This document shows positions 29,065 to 36,695 of a stretch of DNA of 60,770 nucleotides, piece by piece; the stretch's first letter is position 1, and every line of letters starts with the position of its first letter. Position numbers and translations under genes: made by a program. The stretch lies in contig VBGR01000049.1 in NCBI GenBank assembly GCA_005880695.1, forward strand, positions 1 to 60,770, given 5' to 3'. The notes under the pieces were generated by a model that did not search any database, had not been told where the DNA came from, and saw only the letters and a program-made list of their open reading frames with translations. The stretch comes from Chloroflexota bacterium. GTDB lineage: Bacteria; Chloroflexota; Dormibacteria; Dormibacterales; Dormibacteraceae.

Positions 29065-29417
29065 TGCGCCATCTCAAGAGCGGCCGGAAGTTCAACCGCG
29101 ACACCGACCACCGCAAAGCGCTCATGCGCAATCTCTGCACGTCGCTGCTGGAATCCGGCCGGATCACCACGACCGAGGCCCGGGCCAAAGAGGTCCGGCG
29201 GTATGTGGAGAGGCTCATCACCGCTGCCAAGGCCGACGACCTGGCCGCGCGCCGGATGGTGGCCCAGGAGGTTTTGAAGCCGGAGGTCCGCGAGAAGCTC
29301 TTCGCCAACCTGATCCCCAGGCTGGCCGAGCGGCCCGGCGGCTACACCAGGATCATGCGCAAAGGGCCGCGGCTGGGGGACGCCGCGCCGATGGTGATCA
29401 TCGAGATCGTCGACTGA
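29064..29417 (+). CDS. rplQ: 50S ribosomal protein L17
   Basis: A 117-residue L17 (RHLKSGRKFNRDTDHRKALMRNL, TTEARAKEVRRYVERLIT, GGYTRIMRKGPRLGDAAPMVIIE). ATG shares a base with the rpoA stop. Standard length and position. Confidence 0.96.
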   Translation: MRHLKSGRKFNRDTDHRKALMRNLCTSLLESGRITTTEARAKEVRRYVERLITAAKADDLAARRMVAQEVLKPEVREKLFANLIPRLAERPGGYTRIMRKGPRLGDAAPMVIIEIVD

Positions 29418-29445
29418 GGCAGCTGGTCCTCCGTTCGGTTCAAAA

Positions 29446-30192
29446 GTGAATATCAAGGTCGTGCTGGAGTACGACGGGACCGAGTTCTCCGGGTGGCAGC
29501 AGCAGACCGGCCGGCGCACCGTCGAGGGTGAGCTCAAGCGGGCATTGCGGGAGCTGACCGGGGAGGCCGTCGCGGTCCACGCCGCCGGGAGGACCGACGC
29601 CGGCGCCCACGCGCTGGGGCAGGTCGTGAACTTCCGGCTGGCGAGCCGGCGGATCCCGCCCTCCCGGCTCCCGGCGGCGCTCAACGCGCGCCTTCCGGGC
29701 GACGTAAGCGCGGTCTCCGCCGAAGCGGCACCCGACGAGTTCCACGCCCGCTTCTCCGCGCGCTGGCGGCGCTACGGCTACCGCTACCTGGACCGGGGCG
29801 CGCGCCCAGCCCTGGACCGGAACCGCTGCTGGCACGTCGGCAGGCGGCTCGACGAGGCGGCGATGGGGCGGGGGGCGGCGGCGCTCGTCGGACGGCACGA
29901 CTGGACCAGCTTCTGCTCAGCTTCCGAGCCTGCCCAGGAGCGCAGCCGCGAGATGCGGACGGCGAAGGTCGAACGGTCCGGCGACTTCATCGATCTGGAG
30001 CTGGTGGCGGAGGGCTTCCTCCGCGGCCTCGTGCGCAGCCTCGCCGGCGCCCTGGCGGAAGTCGGAAGCGGCCGCCGGCCGCCGGCCTGGATCGGCGAGA
30101 TCCTCGCGGCCCGCGATCGCAAGCTTGCGGCAAGAGAGCTGGTCAAGACCGCCCCCGCGCGGGGCCTGACGCTGATCGAAGTCGTTTATTAG
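29446..30192 (+). CDS. truA: tRNA pseudouridine(38-40) synthase TruA
   Basis: 248 residues. The start VVLEYDGTEFSGWQQQ and the catalytic-Asp motif AAGRTDAGAHALGQV (Asp near residue 52) are both present. It isomerises U38-U40 in the anticodon stem-loop. GTG start 28 nt after rplQ. rplQ-truA-rplM-rpsI is a conserved order in Gram-positives. Confidence 0.93.
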   Translation: MNIKVVLEYDGTEFSGWQQQTGRRTVEGELKRALRELTGEAVAVHAAGRTDAGAHALGQVVNFRLASRRIPPSRLPAALNARLPGDVSAVSAEAAPDEFHARFSARWRRYGYRYLDRGARPALDRNRCWHVGRRLDEAAMGRGAAALVGRHDWTSFCSASEPAQERSREMRTAKVERSGDFIDLELVAEGFLRGLVRSLAGALAEVGSGRRPPAWIGEILAARDRKLAARELVKTAPARGLTLIEVVY

Positions 30193-30206
30193 GCAGAGGA
30201 AGAAAC

Positions 30207-30668
30207 GTGAAGCAGAAAACCTGGACTGCCAGGAAGGAAGACTTGAAAGGGGACTGGTACCTCGTCGACGCCACCGGTGTGGCGCTCGGCCGCCTGGCCT
30301 CCAGTGTGGCGCGCCTGCTGCGCGGCAAGCACAAGCCGATCTTCACGCCGCACCTCAACACGGGAGACCACGTCATCGTCATCAACGCCGCCAGGGTGCT
30401 GGTGACGGGCTCGAAGGCTGACGGCAAGCTCTACACCCGCTACTCGGGCTATCCGAGCGGGCTCAGGTCGCGCACCTTGCGCGAGGCGCAGGACCTCGAC
30501 CCCACTTTTCCCATCTACAACGCGGTTCGTGGCATGCTGCAGCGCAACACGCTCGGAGCCGACATGCTGAAGCGGCTCCGCGTCTACGCCGGGCCCGATC
30601 ACGGCCACCAGGCCCAGCAGCCCAAGGCCGTCACATTCAATGCGAAGGGGGATCTTGAGCTTGGCTGA
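30207..30668 (+). CDS. rplM: 50S ribosomal protein L13
   Basis: A 153-residue L13 ([55 protein letters not shown]). GTG start with AGAGGAAGAAA upstream. Its 3' end overlaps the rpsI start. Confidence 0.95.
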   Translation: MKQKTWTARKEDLKGDWYLVDATGVALGRLASSVARLLRGKHKPIFTPHLNTGDHVIVINAARVLVTGSKADGKLYTRYSGYPSGLRSRTLREAQDLDPTFPIYNAVRGMLQRNTLGADMLKRLRVYAGPDHGHQAQQPKAVTFNAKGDLELG

Positions 30669-31053
30669 GGCGAGCCCCGGCTACGGCACCGGCCGCCGCA
30701 AGACGGCGGTGGCGCGCGTGCGCCTCGTCCCGGGCGAAGGCCGCGTCACGATCAACGAGAAGCCCGCCCTTCAGTACTTAGGCCGGCGAGTCCTCGAGAT
30801 GGAGGTGCTGACGCCGTTCCGGGTCGCCGAGGTGCGCCGTTTCGACGCCACCGTGAAGGTGGTCGGGGGCGGCGTTTCCGGCCAGGCGGGGGCCGTGGCG
30901 CACGGCATCGCCAGGGCGCTCCTGGACACCGATCCGAACCTCCGGCCGACCCTCAAGAAAGCCGGGCTCTTGACGCGCGACTCGCGCGAGAAGGAACGCA
31001 AGAAATACGGGCTGAAACGAGCCCGGAAAGCTCCTCAGTACACGAAGCGCTGA
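30661..31053 (+). CDS. rpsI: 30S ribosomal protein S9
   Basis: 130 residues when started at TTG 30661, the standard S9 length. [21 protein letters not shown] opens it and [17 protein letters not shown] ends it; the C-terminal Arg contacts P-site tRNA. An ATG at 30640 is in frame but the AAGGGGGAT at 30644-30652 better fits 30661 (TTG 30655 is also possible). Overlaps the end of rplM. Confidence 0.94.
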   Translation: MAEASPGYGTGRRKTAVARVRLVPGEGRVTINEKPALQYLGRRVLEMEVLTPFRVAEVRRFDATVKVVGGGVSGQAGAVAHGIARALLDTDPNLRPTLKKAGLLTRDSREKERKKYGLKRARKAPQYTKR

Positions 31054-31064
31054 CCTCGCCACCC

Positions 31065-31187
31065 AACTCGCCTCCCCCGCGTCGGGGGAGGGCGCCAACT
31101 CGCCTCCCCCGCGTCGGGGGAGGGCGCCAACTCGCCTCCCCCGCGTCGGGGGAGGGTTAGGGTGGGGGTCCCCGGCAGGCCTACTCG
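31065..31187 (+). repeat. C-rich hairpin / G-tail repeat, three tandem 32-bp copies
   Basis: Exact 32-bp period (AACTCGCCTCCCCCGCGTCG...) beginning at 31065, 31097 and 31129. Each copy has CCTCCCCC-GCGTC-GGGGGAGG. The third continues into the tail GGTTAGGGTGGGGGTCCCCGGCAGGCC up to the stop codon of the convergent gene. It could terminate rpsI transcription. Confidence 0.85.
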
Positions 31188-31595
31188 CTAGTTCTTGGAG
31201 CTGCCAGCCTGGGCCGGCTCCATCTTCTCGACCCACTGCTTGCGCCATTCGGGCGCCTCGAAGGGGTCGGCGAAGTAGTCGGTCTGCTTGACGACCTTGC
31301 CGTCTTTCATCTCGATGATGCTGCAGCCGTGGACTGTCTTGCCGCCGTAGTTGAGCAGCATCTCGGCCACCACCACATCACCGCCCAGCGTGATGCGGCG
31401 GAGCTTGGCGTCGGGCATGCCCGGATAGGCGTCGTTGATCGCCTTGATGTTCTGCTTGCCCCGAATCCGCTCGCCTGACTGCGGCCATTCCTGCACGACG
31501 TCCTCGTGCATCAGGTCCTCGAGACCGCGATAGTCTCCGGCTTCCATCGACTTCTGCGCCTTCTCGATGACCTTGCGATTCTCTTCCTCGCCCAT
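31188..31595 (-). CDS. SnoaL-like (NTF2-fold) protein
   Basis: 135 residues. The pattern is that of small NTF2-fold proteins: N-terminal helix (VIEKAQKSMEAGDYRGLEDLM), HEDVVQEWPQSGERIRGKQNI, then beta strands ending in GCSIIEMKDGKVVKQTDYFADPFEAPEWR. The end of this stretch is the usual ligand-pocket strand. Substrate unknown; could be an isomerase, cyclase or binding protein. Divergent from the acyl-CoA ligase gene and preceded by GGAGGGAAG. Confidence 0.8.
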   Translation of the reverse strand: MGEEENRKVIEKAQKSMEAGDYRGLEDLMHEDVVQEWPQSGERIRGKQNIKAINDAYPGMPDAKLRRITLGGDVVVAEMLLNYGGKTVHGCSIIEMKDGKVVKQTDYFADPFEAPEWRKQWVEKMEPAQAGSSKN

Positions 31596-31644
31596 GTCGC
31601 TTCCCTCCGTGTGCGGGCTGACGGAATCACCGGCAGTATGCGCC

Positions 31645-31650
31645 TAAGAT
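31645..31650 (+). promoter_or_regulatory. -10 element (TAAGAT) 6 nt before an ATG
   Basis: TAAGAT, then GCCCGC, then the ATG of the acyl-CoA ligase. Transcription would start at or next to the start codon, giving a leaderless mRNA. No Shine-Dalgarno is present. Confidence 0.55.
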
Positions 31651-31656
31651 GCCCGC

Positions 31657-33150
31657 ATGAGGACCGTCGCCGAGCTCACGCGCTGGTGGGCGCGGCGGCG
31701 GCCTGAACTGCCCGCGACCTGGTTCGAAGGCCGCACGCGTAGCTGGGCGGAGCTCGACGAGTCCAGCACAAAGCTGGCGTCTGGACTCATCAGCAAGCTC
31801 GGCGTCAAGCCCGGTGACCACGTCGCCATCCTGGACAAGAACAGCGACGCATACCTGGAGCTGATGTTCGCGCTCGACAAGGCGGGCGCCATCGCCACGC
31901 CGGTCAACTGGCGCCTGACCGGCCCCGAGGTGGCCAAGGTCGTGGGCGACGCCGAGGCTCAGGCGATCGTGGCCGGCGACGCCTTCCGGAGCCAGGCCGA
32001 CGCGGCCGGTGTCCGCGTCGTGGGCTTCGACGAGCTGCCCAGGGACGGCGGCCCGGACCCGCACCTGGACGACGAGTCGAGGGTGAGCTGGCAGCTCTAC
32101 ACGAGCGGCACGACAGGGCTGCCGAAGGGCGCCATGATCAGCGGCCGCAACCTTCTGGGCGGCACCTGCACCGTGTTCTCCATCGAGGTACCGGAGAGCC
32201 GGGTCGGTGGCCGCTCTCTGGTGGCGATGCCGCTCTACCATATCGGCGGCTGCGGCTGGGCGCTGGCCTCGATGTTCATGGGCAGCTGCGCGGTCGTGAT
32301 GAGCGAGTTCATCCCGCAGCAGGTGCTCGACGTCGTGGAGCGAGAGAAGGTGGAGACCGCCTTCCTGGTGCCCGCCGCGCTGCTTTTCCTGACCTCCATT
32401 CCCGAGTCGCAGGGCCGCGACTACTCGGCGCTCCGGAACATCCTCTACGGTGCCTCGCCGATCTCCCAGGCTGTGCTGGAGCGGTCGATCCAGACGTTCG
32501 GCTGCCGGTTCACGCAGGTCTACGGCCTCACCGAGACGACCGGCGCTATCACCTTCTTGCAGCACGAGGATCACACCGGAGAGCGCCTCTTGAGCTGCGG
32601 CCGGGCGACGTTCGGCGCCGACATGAAGGTGGTCGACCCGTCGGGCGTCGAGGTGCCGCAGGGTGAGATCGGCGAGATCGTGTACCGCGGCCCGGGCGTG
32701 ATGCAGGGCTACTGGAACCGGGCCAAGGACAGCGCCGATTCGATCAAGGACGGCTGGTTCTACACGGGCGATGCAGGCACCGAGGACGAGGGCGGCTTCT
32801 TCTACGTCAAGGACCGGATCAAAGACATGATCATCTCCGGCGGCGAGAACATCTATCCGGCCGAGATCGAGAGCGTGCTCGCCGGACACCCGGCCGTGGC
32901 CGACGTCGCGGTGATCGGCGTGCCGGACGAGACCTGGGGCGAGCGCGTCAAGGCGATCATCGTCCGCAAGCCGGGTGCGGCGGCGACAGGTGAGGAGATC
33001 GTCGAGTGGTCCCGCGCCCATCTGGCCGGTTACAAACGGCCGAGCTCCGTCGATTTCGCCGAAGCCATCCCGCGCAACCCGAGCGGCAAGATCCTGAAGC
33101 GCGAGCTACGCGAGCCCTACTGGGCGGAGACAGGCCGGCAGGTCAACTAA
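31657..33150 (+). CDS. AMP-forming acyl-CoA synthetase (ligase)
   Basis: 497 residues of the ANL superfamily. The P-loop YTSGTTGLPKGAM is near residue 148, YGLTETTGAITF in the middle, and GWFYTGDAGTEDEGGFFYVKDR near residue 365. The C-terminal lysine motif NPSGKILKREL is near residue 475. It adenylates a carboxylic acid and forms the CoA thioester. The acid (fatty, aromatic or other) cannot be read from sequence. Stands alone, apparently from a leaderless promoter. Confidence 0.88.
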   Translation: MRTVAELTRWWARRRPELPATWFEGRTRSWAELDESSTKLASGLISKLGVKPGDHVAILDKNSDAYLELMFALDKAGAIATPVNWRLTGPEVAKVVGDAEAQAIVAGDAFRSQADAAGVRVVGFDELPRDGGPDPHLDDESRVSWQLYTSGTTGLPKGAMISGRNLLGGTCTVFSIEVPESRVGGRSLVAMPLYHIGGCGWALASMFMGSCAVVMSEFIPQQVLDVVEREKVETAFLVPAALLFLTSIPESQGRDYSALRNILYGASPISQAVLERSIQTFGCRFTQVYGLTETTGAITFLQHEDHTGERLLSCGRATFGADMKVVDPSGVEVPQGEIGEIVYRGPGVMQGYWNRAKDSADSIKDGWFYTGDAGTEDEGGFFYVKDRIKDMIISGGENIYPAEIESVLAGHPAVADVAVIGVPDETWGERVKAIIVRKPGAAATGEEIVEWSRAHLAGYKRPSSVDFAEAIPRNPSGKILKRELREPYWAETGRQVN

Positions 33151-33213
33151 ATCGACTGAGGATTATTTCCAAACCCCCGGACGTACACTTCGATTAGGGG
33201 TGGTTCGGTCCGC

Positions 33214-33765
33214 ATGATCTTTGCTCGCTCCCGGCGCTCGTCTGTCCTGGTGGCCGGGTGCGGCCTGGTGGTCGCCACGATTTTCGGCGGCGTCTCCGCT
33301 GTGATCTTCGCGGAGCACGGGCCCGACGTTGCCGGCCTGGCTCTCGGCATCGGCGCCGGCCTCGGCCTGGGCCTGCTGACCTGGGCGCTGGTCCAGCTCC
33401 GGAGCTGGCCGCCCTGCCGCCTGGCCTTCTTCCGCGACCGCCTGGTCATCGTCGCGGGCAAGATCGAGCAGCATGCCCTCTGGGACCGGATCGAGACCGC
33501 CTCTCTCGCCCTCCCGGTCGAATGGACCGGCAGCCGCTGGCCGGAGGTCCGGATCTCGGACCGGCTGACGATCACGCTCCGCCGCGGGCGGCCCGTCGTG
33601 CTCCGGCCGGCCGACTTCGGGCTCGCCCCCTCCGGGTGCCGGGACCTGATCCTGAAGCTGCGCGACGAGCTGGAGGTGCGGTCCAGGCTGCCGGAGTTCG
33701 ATTCCGCCCTGGACCTCTCCGAGCGGCCCGTTTATGCGGGAGAGCTGATCACCCCGAGGCTCTGA
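33214..33765 (+). CDS. Small membrane protein of unknown function
   Basis: 183 residues. Two hydrophobic segments (about 11-33 and 40-60, the second glycine-rich: LALGIGAGLGLGLLTWAL) precede a soluble domain. That domain has alternating beta strands and a run of Arg-rich turns (VRISDRLTITLRRGRPVVLRP), somewhat like bacterial PH-like membrane proteins. ATG start preceded by AGGGGTGG. Family not recognised; gene reality is well supported by length and ribosome site. Confidence 0.7.
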   Translation: MIFARSRRSSVLVAGCGLVVATIFGGVSAVIFAEHGPDVAGLALGIGAGLGLGLLTWALVQLRSWPPCRLAFFRDRLVIVAGKIEQHALWDRIETASLALPVEWTGSRWPEVRISDRLTITLRRGRPVVLRPADFGLAPSGCRDLILKLRDELEVRSRLPEFDSALDLSERPVYAGELITPRL

Positions 33766-33783
33766 CCTAGCCTGGTGGCGCTT

Positions 33784-33849
33784 GCCTCCCTCCCCGCGCC
33801 GGGGGGAGTGAGGATGGAGGGTGGGGCGTCCGGCAGGGTCCACTAGCAT
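33784..33849 (+). repeat. C-rich hairpin / G-tail repeat, copy before argF
   Basis: GCCTCCCTCCCCGCGCC, then GGGGGGAGTGAGGATGGAGGG, a G-run tail GTGGGGCG, then TCCGGCAGGGTCCACTAG. It is almost colinear with the copy at 6389 and with the third unit at 31129. Its right edge abuts or includes the TAGCAT -10-like hexamer of argF. Confidence 0.8.
33844..33849 (+). promoter_or_regulatory. -10 element (TAGCAT) 7 nt before argF
   Basis: TAGCAT, seven nucleotides, then GTG 33857. The same hexamer occurs 8 nt before the GTG at 56855. The geometry predicts a leaderless mRNA and favours GTG 33857 as the argF start. Confidence 0.5.
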
Positions 33850-33856
33850 TCCAAGG

Positions 33857-34747
33857 GTGGATACCGCGGTGACGCTCCGGGGACGCGACTTCCTGAGCGT
33901 TGCCGACCTCGATCGATCTGAGCTCCTCGCCGTTCTGGACCTCGCCCGCGAGATCAAAGCGGGTCGCTGGCAGCAGCGGCCCCTGGCGGGCAAGTTCGTG
34001 GCCATGCTCTTCCAGAAGCCATCGAACCGGACCCGGGTCTCCTTCGAGGTGGGGATCGCGCGGCTGGGCGGAACAGCGATCGCGCTCGGCGAGCAGGACG
34101 TTCAAATAGGCGTGCGCGAGACGGTGGCGGACGCGGCCCGCGTCCTCGAACGTTACGTGCATCTGGTGGTGGCCCGGCTGCGTCATCACGCCGACCTCAG
34201 CGAGCTGGCCCGGTTCGCCCGCATTCCGGTCGTCAACGCCTTGACCGAGATCGAGCACCCCTGCCAGATCCTGGCCGACCTGCTCACCATCCGGGAGCGC
34301 TTCGGCAGCCTCGAGAACCGCAAGGTGGCGTACGTCGGAGACGGCAACAACATCGCCGTCTCGCTCAGCCATGCGGCGGCCAGCGTGGGCTTCCAGCTCC
34401 GCGTCATCACGCCAGCCGGCTACGAGCCTGCGGCGGCCGGCGGCCTGGTTCTGGTGAGCCACGATCTGGACGCCGTCGAAGGGGCGGACGTCGTCTACAC
34501 GGACGTCTGGACGTCGATGGGGCAGGAGGCCGAACGCGACGAGAGGACGGCGGCCCTGGCCCCCTATCAGGTCAACGCCCAGCTGATGGCCCGGGCCCCG
34601 CAGGCCATTTTCATGCACTGCCTGCCTGCCCGCCGCGGCGAGGAGGTGACCGACGAGGTCATCGACGGCCCGGCCTCGGTCGTCTTCGACCAGGCCGAGA
34701 ATCGCCTCTATGCTCAGATGGCGCTGCTGGCGCTGATCCTCGAATGA
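33857..34747 (+). CDS. argF: Ornithine carbamoyltransferase
   Basis: 296 residues. The carbamoyl-phosphate site is SNRTRVSFE (usual STRTR), with EHPCQILADL and the ornithine SMG loop (DVWTSMGQEAE), then HCLPARRGEE. These separate it from aspartate transcarbamoylase. It makes citrulline in arginine synthesis. GTG 33857 is favoured by the TAGCAT hexamer; GTG 33869 with GGGTGG upstream is the alternative. No other arg gene is nearby. Confidence 0.9.
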   Translation: MDTAVTLRGRDFLSVADLDRSELLAVLDLAREIKAGRWQQRPLAGKFVAMLFQKPSNRTRVSFEVGIARLGGTAIALGEQDVQIGVRETVADAARVLERYVHLVVARLRHHADLSELARFARIPVVNALTEIEHPCQILADLLTIRERFGSLENRKVAYVGDGNNIAVSLSHAAASVGFQLRVITPAGYEPAAAGGLVLVSHDLDAVEGADVVYTDVWTSMGQEAERDERTAALAPYQVNAQLMARAPQAIFMHCLPARRGEEVTDEVIDGPASVVFDQAENRLYAQMALLALILE

Positions 34748-35628
34748 ACGTCGTCTACCAGTTCCTCCAGACCTTCCTGCTCAGGATCATCGAGCTCTTC
34801 CAGAAGGTCGGCTGGGTCGAGATCATCGACATCCTGGTCGTGGCGGTGGTTCTCTACCAGCTCTTGAAGCTGGTCCAGGGCACGCGGGCAGTCGAGCTCA
34901 TGGTCGGGCTGGTTCTGCTGGTCTTCGTCGGGCTCGTGGCGGGCGCGCTCAACCTGGTGCTGCTGGGCTGGCTCTTCCGCAACGCGGCGCCTTTCATCGT
35001 GATCGCGATCATCGTCCTGTTCCAGACCGAGCTGCGCCGGGCCTTGGACCAGGTTGGCCGCCTGAGCCACATCAACATCCAGCTGACACCGTTCGACCAG
35101 ACGCTCTTCAACCGGGGCGTGGCGGAGGCGATCCGAGCCATCGAGCGGCTGGCGGCCCGCAAAACGGGCGCGCTCATCGTCTTCGAACGCGAGGTCGGAC
35201 TCGAGGACTACGCGGCCACGGGCATCCGGATCAACGGCGAGCTGACCGCCGAGTTCCTGCAGACGATCTTCTTCCCCAACTCACCGCTCCACGACGGCGC
35301 TGTGATCGTTCGCGGCAACTCGATAGTTTCGGCCGGCTGCCTCCTGCCCTTACCGGAAGAAGGCCGTGTGCGAGAGCGCCTCGGAACCCGGCACCGCGCC
35401 GCCATCGGCCTCTCGATGGTCTCCGACGCGATTGTCGTGGTGGTCTCGGAGGAGACGGGAGCGATCTCGGCGGTCCAGGACGGCGTGATCAATCGCAATC
35501 TCGACACCGACAAGCTGCGCACGCTTTTGATCGGCGGCCTCCCGGCGAAGAAGCGCTCGGACGGCCGCAGCCGCCGGGTGCTCCGGCAGACTGGCCGCCT
35601 GGCTGAGGTGATGCGATGGCGTGGCTGA
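34744..35628 (+). CDS. cdaA: Diadenylate cyclase CdaA
   Basis: 294 residues. Three N-terminal membrane helices (about 25-105) are followed by a DAC (DisA_N) domain with the two catalytic motifs LHDGAVIV and GTRHRAAIG. It makes c-di-AMP from two ATP at the membrane. ATG start overlaps the argF stop, and the gene is followed by its usual YbbR-domain partner. The window has no glmM, which normally joins this operon. Confidence 0.94.
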   Translation: MNVVYQFLQTFLLRIIELFQKVGWVEIIDILVVAVVLYQLLKLVQGTRAVELMVGLVLLVFVGLVAGALNLVLLGWLFRNAAPFIVIAIIVLFQTELRRALDQVGRLSHINIQLTPFDQTLFNRGVAEAIRAIERLAARKTGALIVFEREVGLEDYAATGIRINGELTAEFLQTIFFPNSPLHDGAVIVRGNSIVSAGCLLPLPEEGRVRERLGTRHRAAIGLSMVSDAIVVVVSEETGAISAVQDGVINRNLDTDKLRTLLIGGLPAKKRSDGRSRRVLRQTGRLAEVMRWRG

Positions 35629-36581
35629 CCAGTAACTGGCAGTTGAAGGTGCTGGCGCTGCTCTTGAGTCTGGGTCTCTTCACGGGCATCGCCTTCTCGC
35701 AAAACCCGTTCACGGTGTCGCCTGTCGACGCCAAGGTCGAATGGAACAATCCCCCCGCCGACCTGATCCTCACGAGCTATCCGCAGAAGGTGCGGGTGAC
35801 CATCTTCGGGCTGACCGACCAGGTGAACGCCGCCAAGGTGAACAACGGGGTGGTGGCTTCGGTCGACCTCTCGGGCATCAAGAAGCCCGGGCAGCAGATC
35901 CAGGTCTTCGCGGTTCCCAAGACCCCGCAGGGGATCACTGCCAACGAGAATCGAGTGCCCTTCTATGTCGACGTGGAGCTGAAGAAGGACGCGGAGGTCC
36001 AGGTCAAGCCGCGGGTCCGATACGCCCCCGGCTGGCAGCCGGTCAAGGAAACCGTGACCCCGGGCATCGTGCACGTGGTTTCGACGGAGAGCTTCATCAA
36101 GGATCTCCAGGCCTACGTCACAGCCCCGAGCGCCTCGCCGGTCCAGGGCAACTCGATAATTCCGAACCTGGACATCACGTTCGAGAAGGCGGGCAAGCCC
36201 GTGACGCTGCCGGTCACGTTGCCGCGGAGCACGGCCGACGCCGCCATCGCCACGCTCGACATCCAGGCCCAGCAGCCCAACCAGAGTCGCAAGACCACGC
36301 TGGTCGAGACGCCGACGGGCAATCCGGCCGCGGGCTACCGGATCACGGCGGTGATCATCAACCCGCTCTTCATCGACGTCTCGGGTCCGGCCGGCACGAT
36401 CGCCGGGCTGGATTCGATCACGCTGCCCCCGGTAGGGGTTGACGGCGCCACCGGCGACGTGACCCAGCGGGTCCAGGTGCCGCTCCCGGCCGGGGTCAGC
36501 ACCGACCCCAAGAACAACACCGCGCTGGTCACCGTCCGCATCCAGAAAAACCCGGCGGTCCAGCCCTCACCGTCACCGTAA
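35616..36581 (+). CDS. cdaR: YbbR-domain protein, CdaA regulator
   Basis: 321 residues. One N-terminal membrane anchor (LKVLALLLSLGLFTGIAF) precedes several YbbR repeats outside the membrane (for example GVVASVDLSGIKKPGQQIQVF and KPRVRYAPGWQPVKETVTPGIV). It overlaps cdaA by 13 bp. The family binds CdaA and tunes its activity in response to cell-envelope conditions. Length is near that of other CdaR proteins. Confidence 0.88.
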   Translation: MAWLTSNWQLKVLALLLSLGLFTGIAFSQNPFTVSPVDAKVEWNNPPADLILTSYPQKVRVTIFGLTDQVNAAKVNNGVVASVDLSGIKKPGQQIQVFAVPKTPQGITANENRVPFYVDVELKKDAEVQVKPRVRYAPGWQPVKETVTPGIVHVVSTESFIKDLQAYVTAPSASPVQGNSIIPNLDITFEKAGKPVTLPVTLPRSTADAAIATLDIQAQQPNQSRKTTLVETPTGNPAAGYRITAVIINPLFIDVSGPAGTIAGLDSITLPPVGVDGATGDVTQRVQVPLPAGVSTDPKNNTALVTVRIQKNPAVQPSPSP

Positions 36582-36594
36582 GGGCGGCACGACA

Positions 36595-36632
36595 CCTCCC
36601 CACTTGGTGGGGAGGGCAGGGAGGGGGCGGGC
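36595..36632 (+). repeat. C-rich hairpin / G-tail repeat between cdaR and glmS
   Basis: Stem CCTCCCCAC / GTGGGGAGG (36595-36603, 36607-36615) with a TTG loop, followed by GCAGGGAGGGGGCGGGCC. The stem sequence differs from the other copies but pairs perfectly, so it is structure rather than exact sequence that is kept. Confidence 0.75.
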
Positions 36633-36695
36633 CGTAACCTCCTCCCGGGGGATCCCGTTCTCCTTCTCGTAAGCTGAGTTCGAGCGGCTACGCCT

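Noticed and set aside
36640..36695. glmS ribozyme
   Set aside because: The space between the hairpin repeat and glmS is too short, and no ribozyme core is recognisable.
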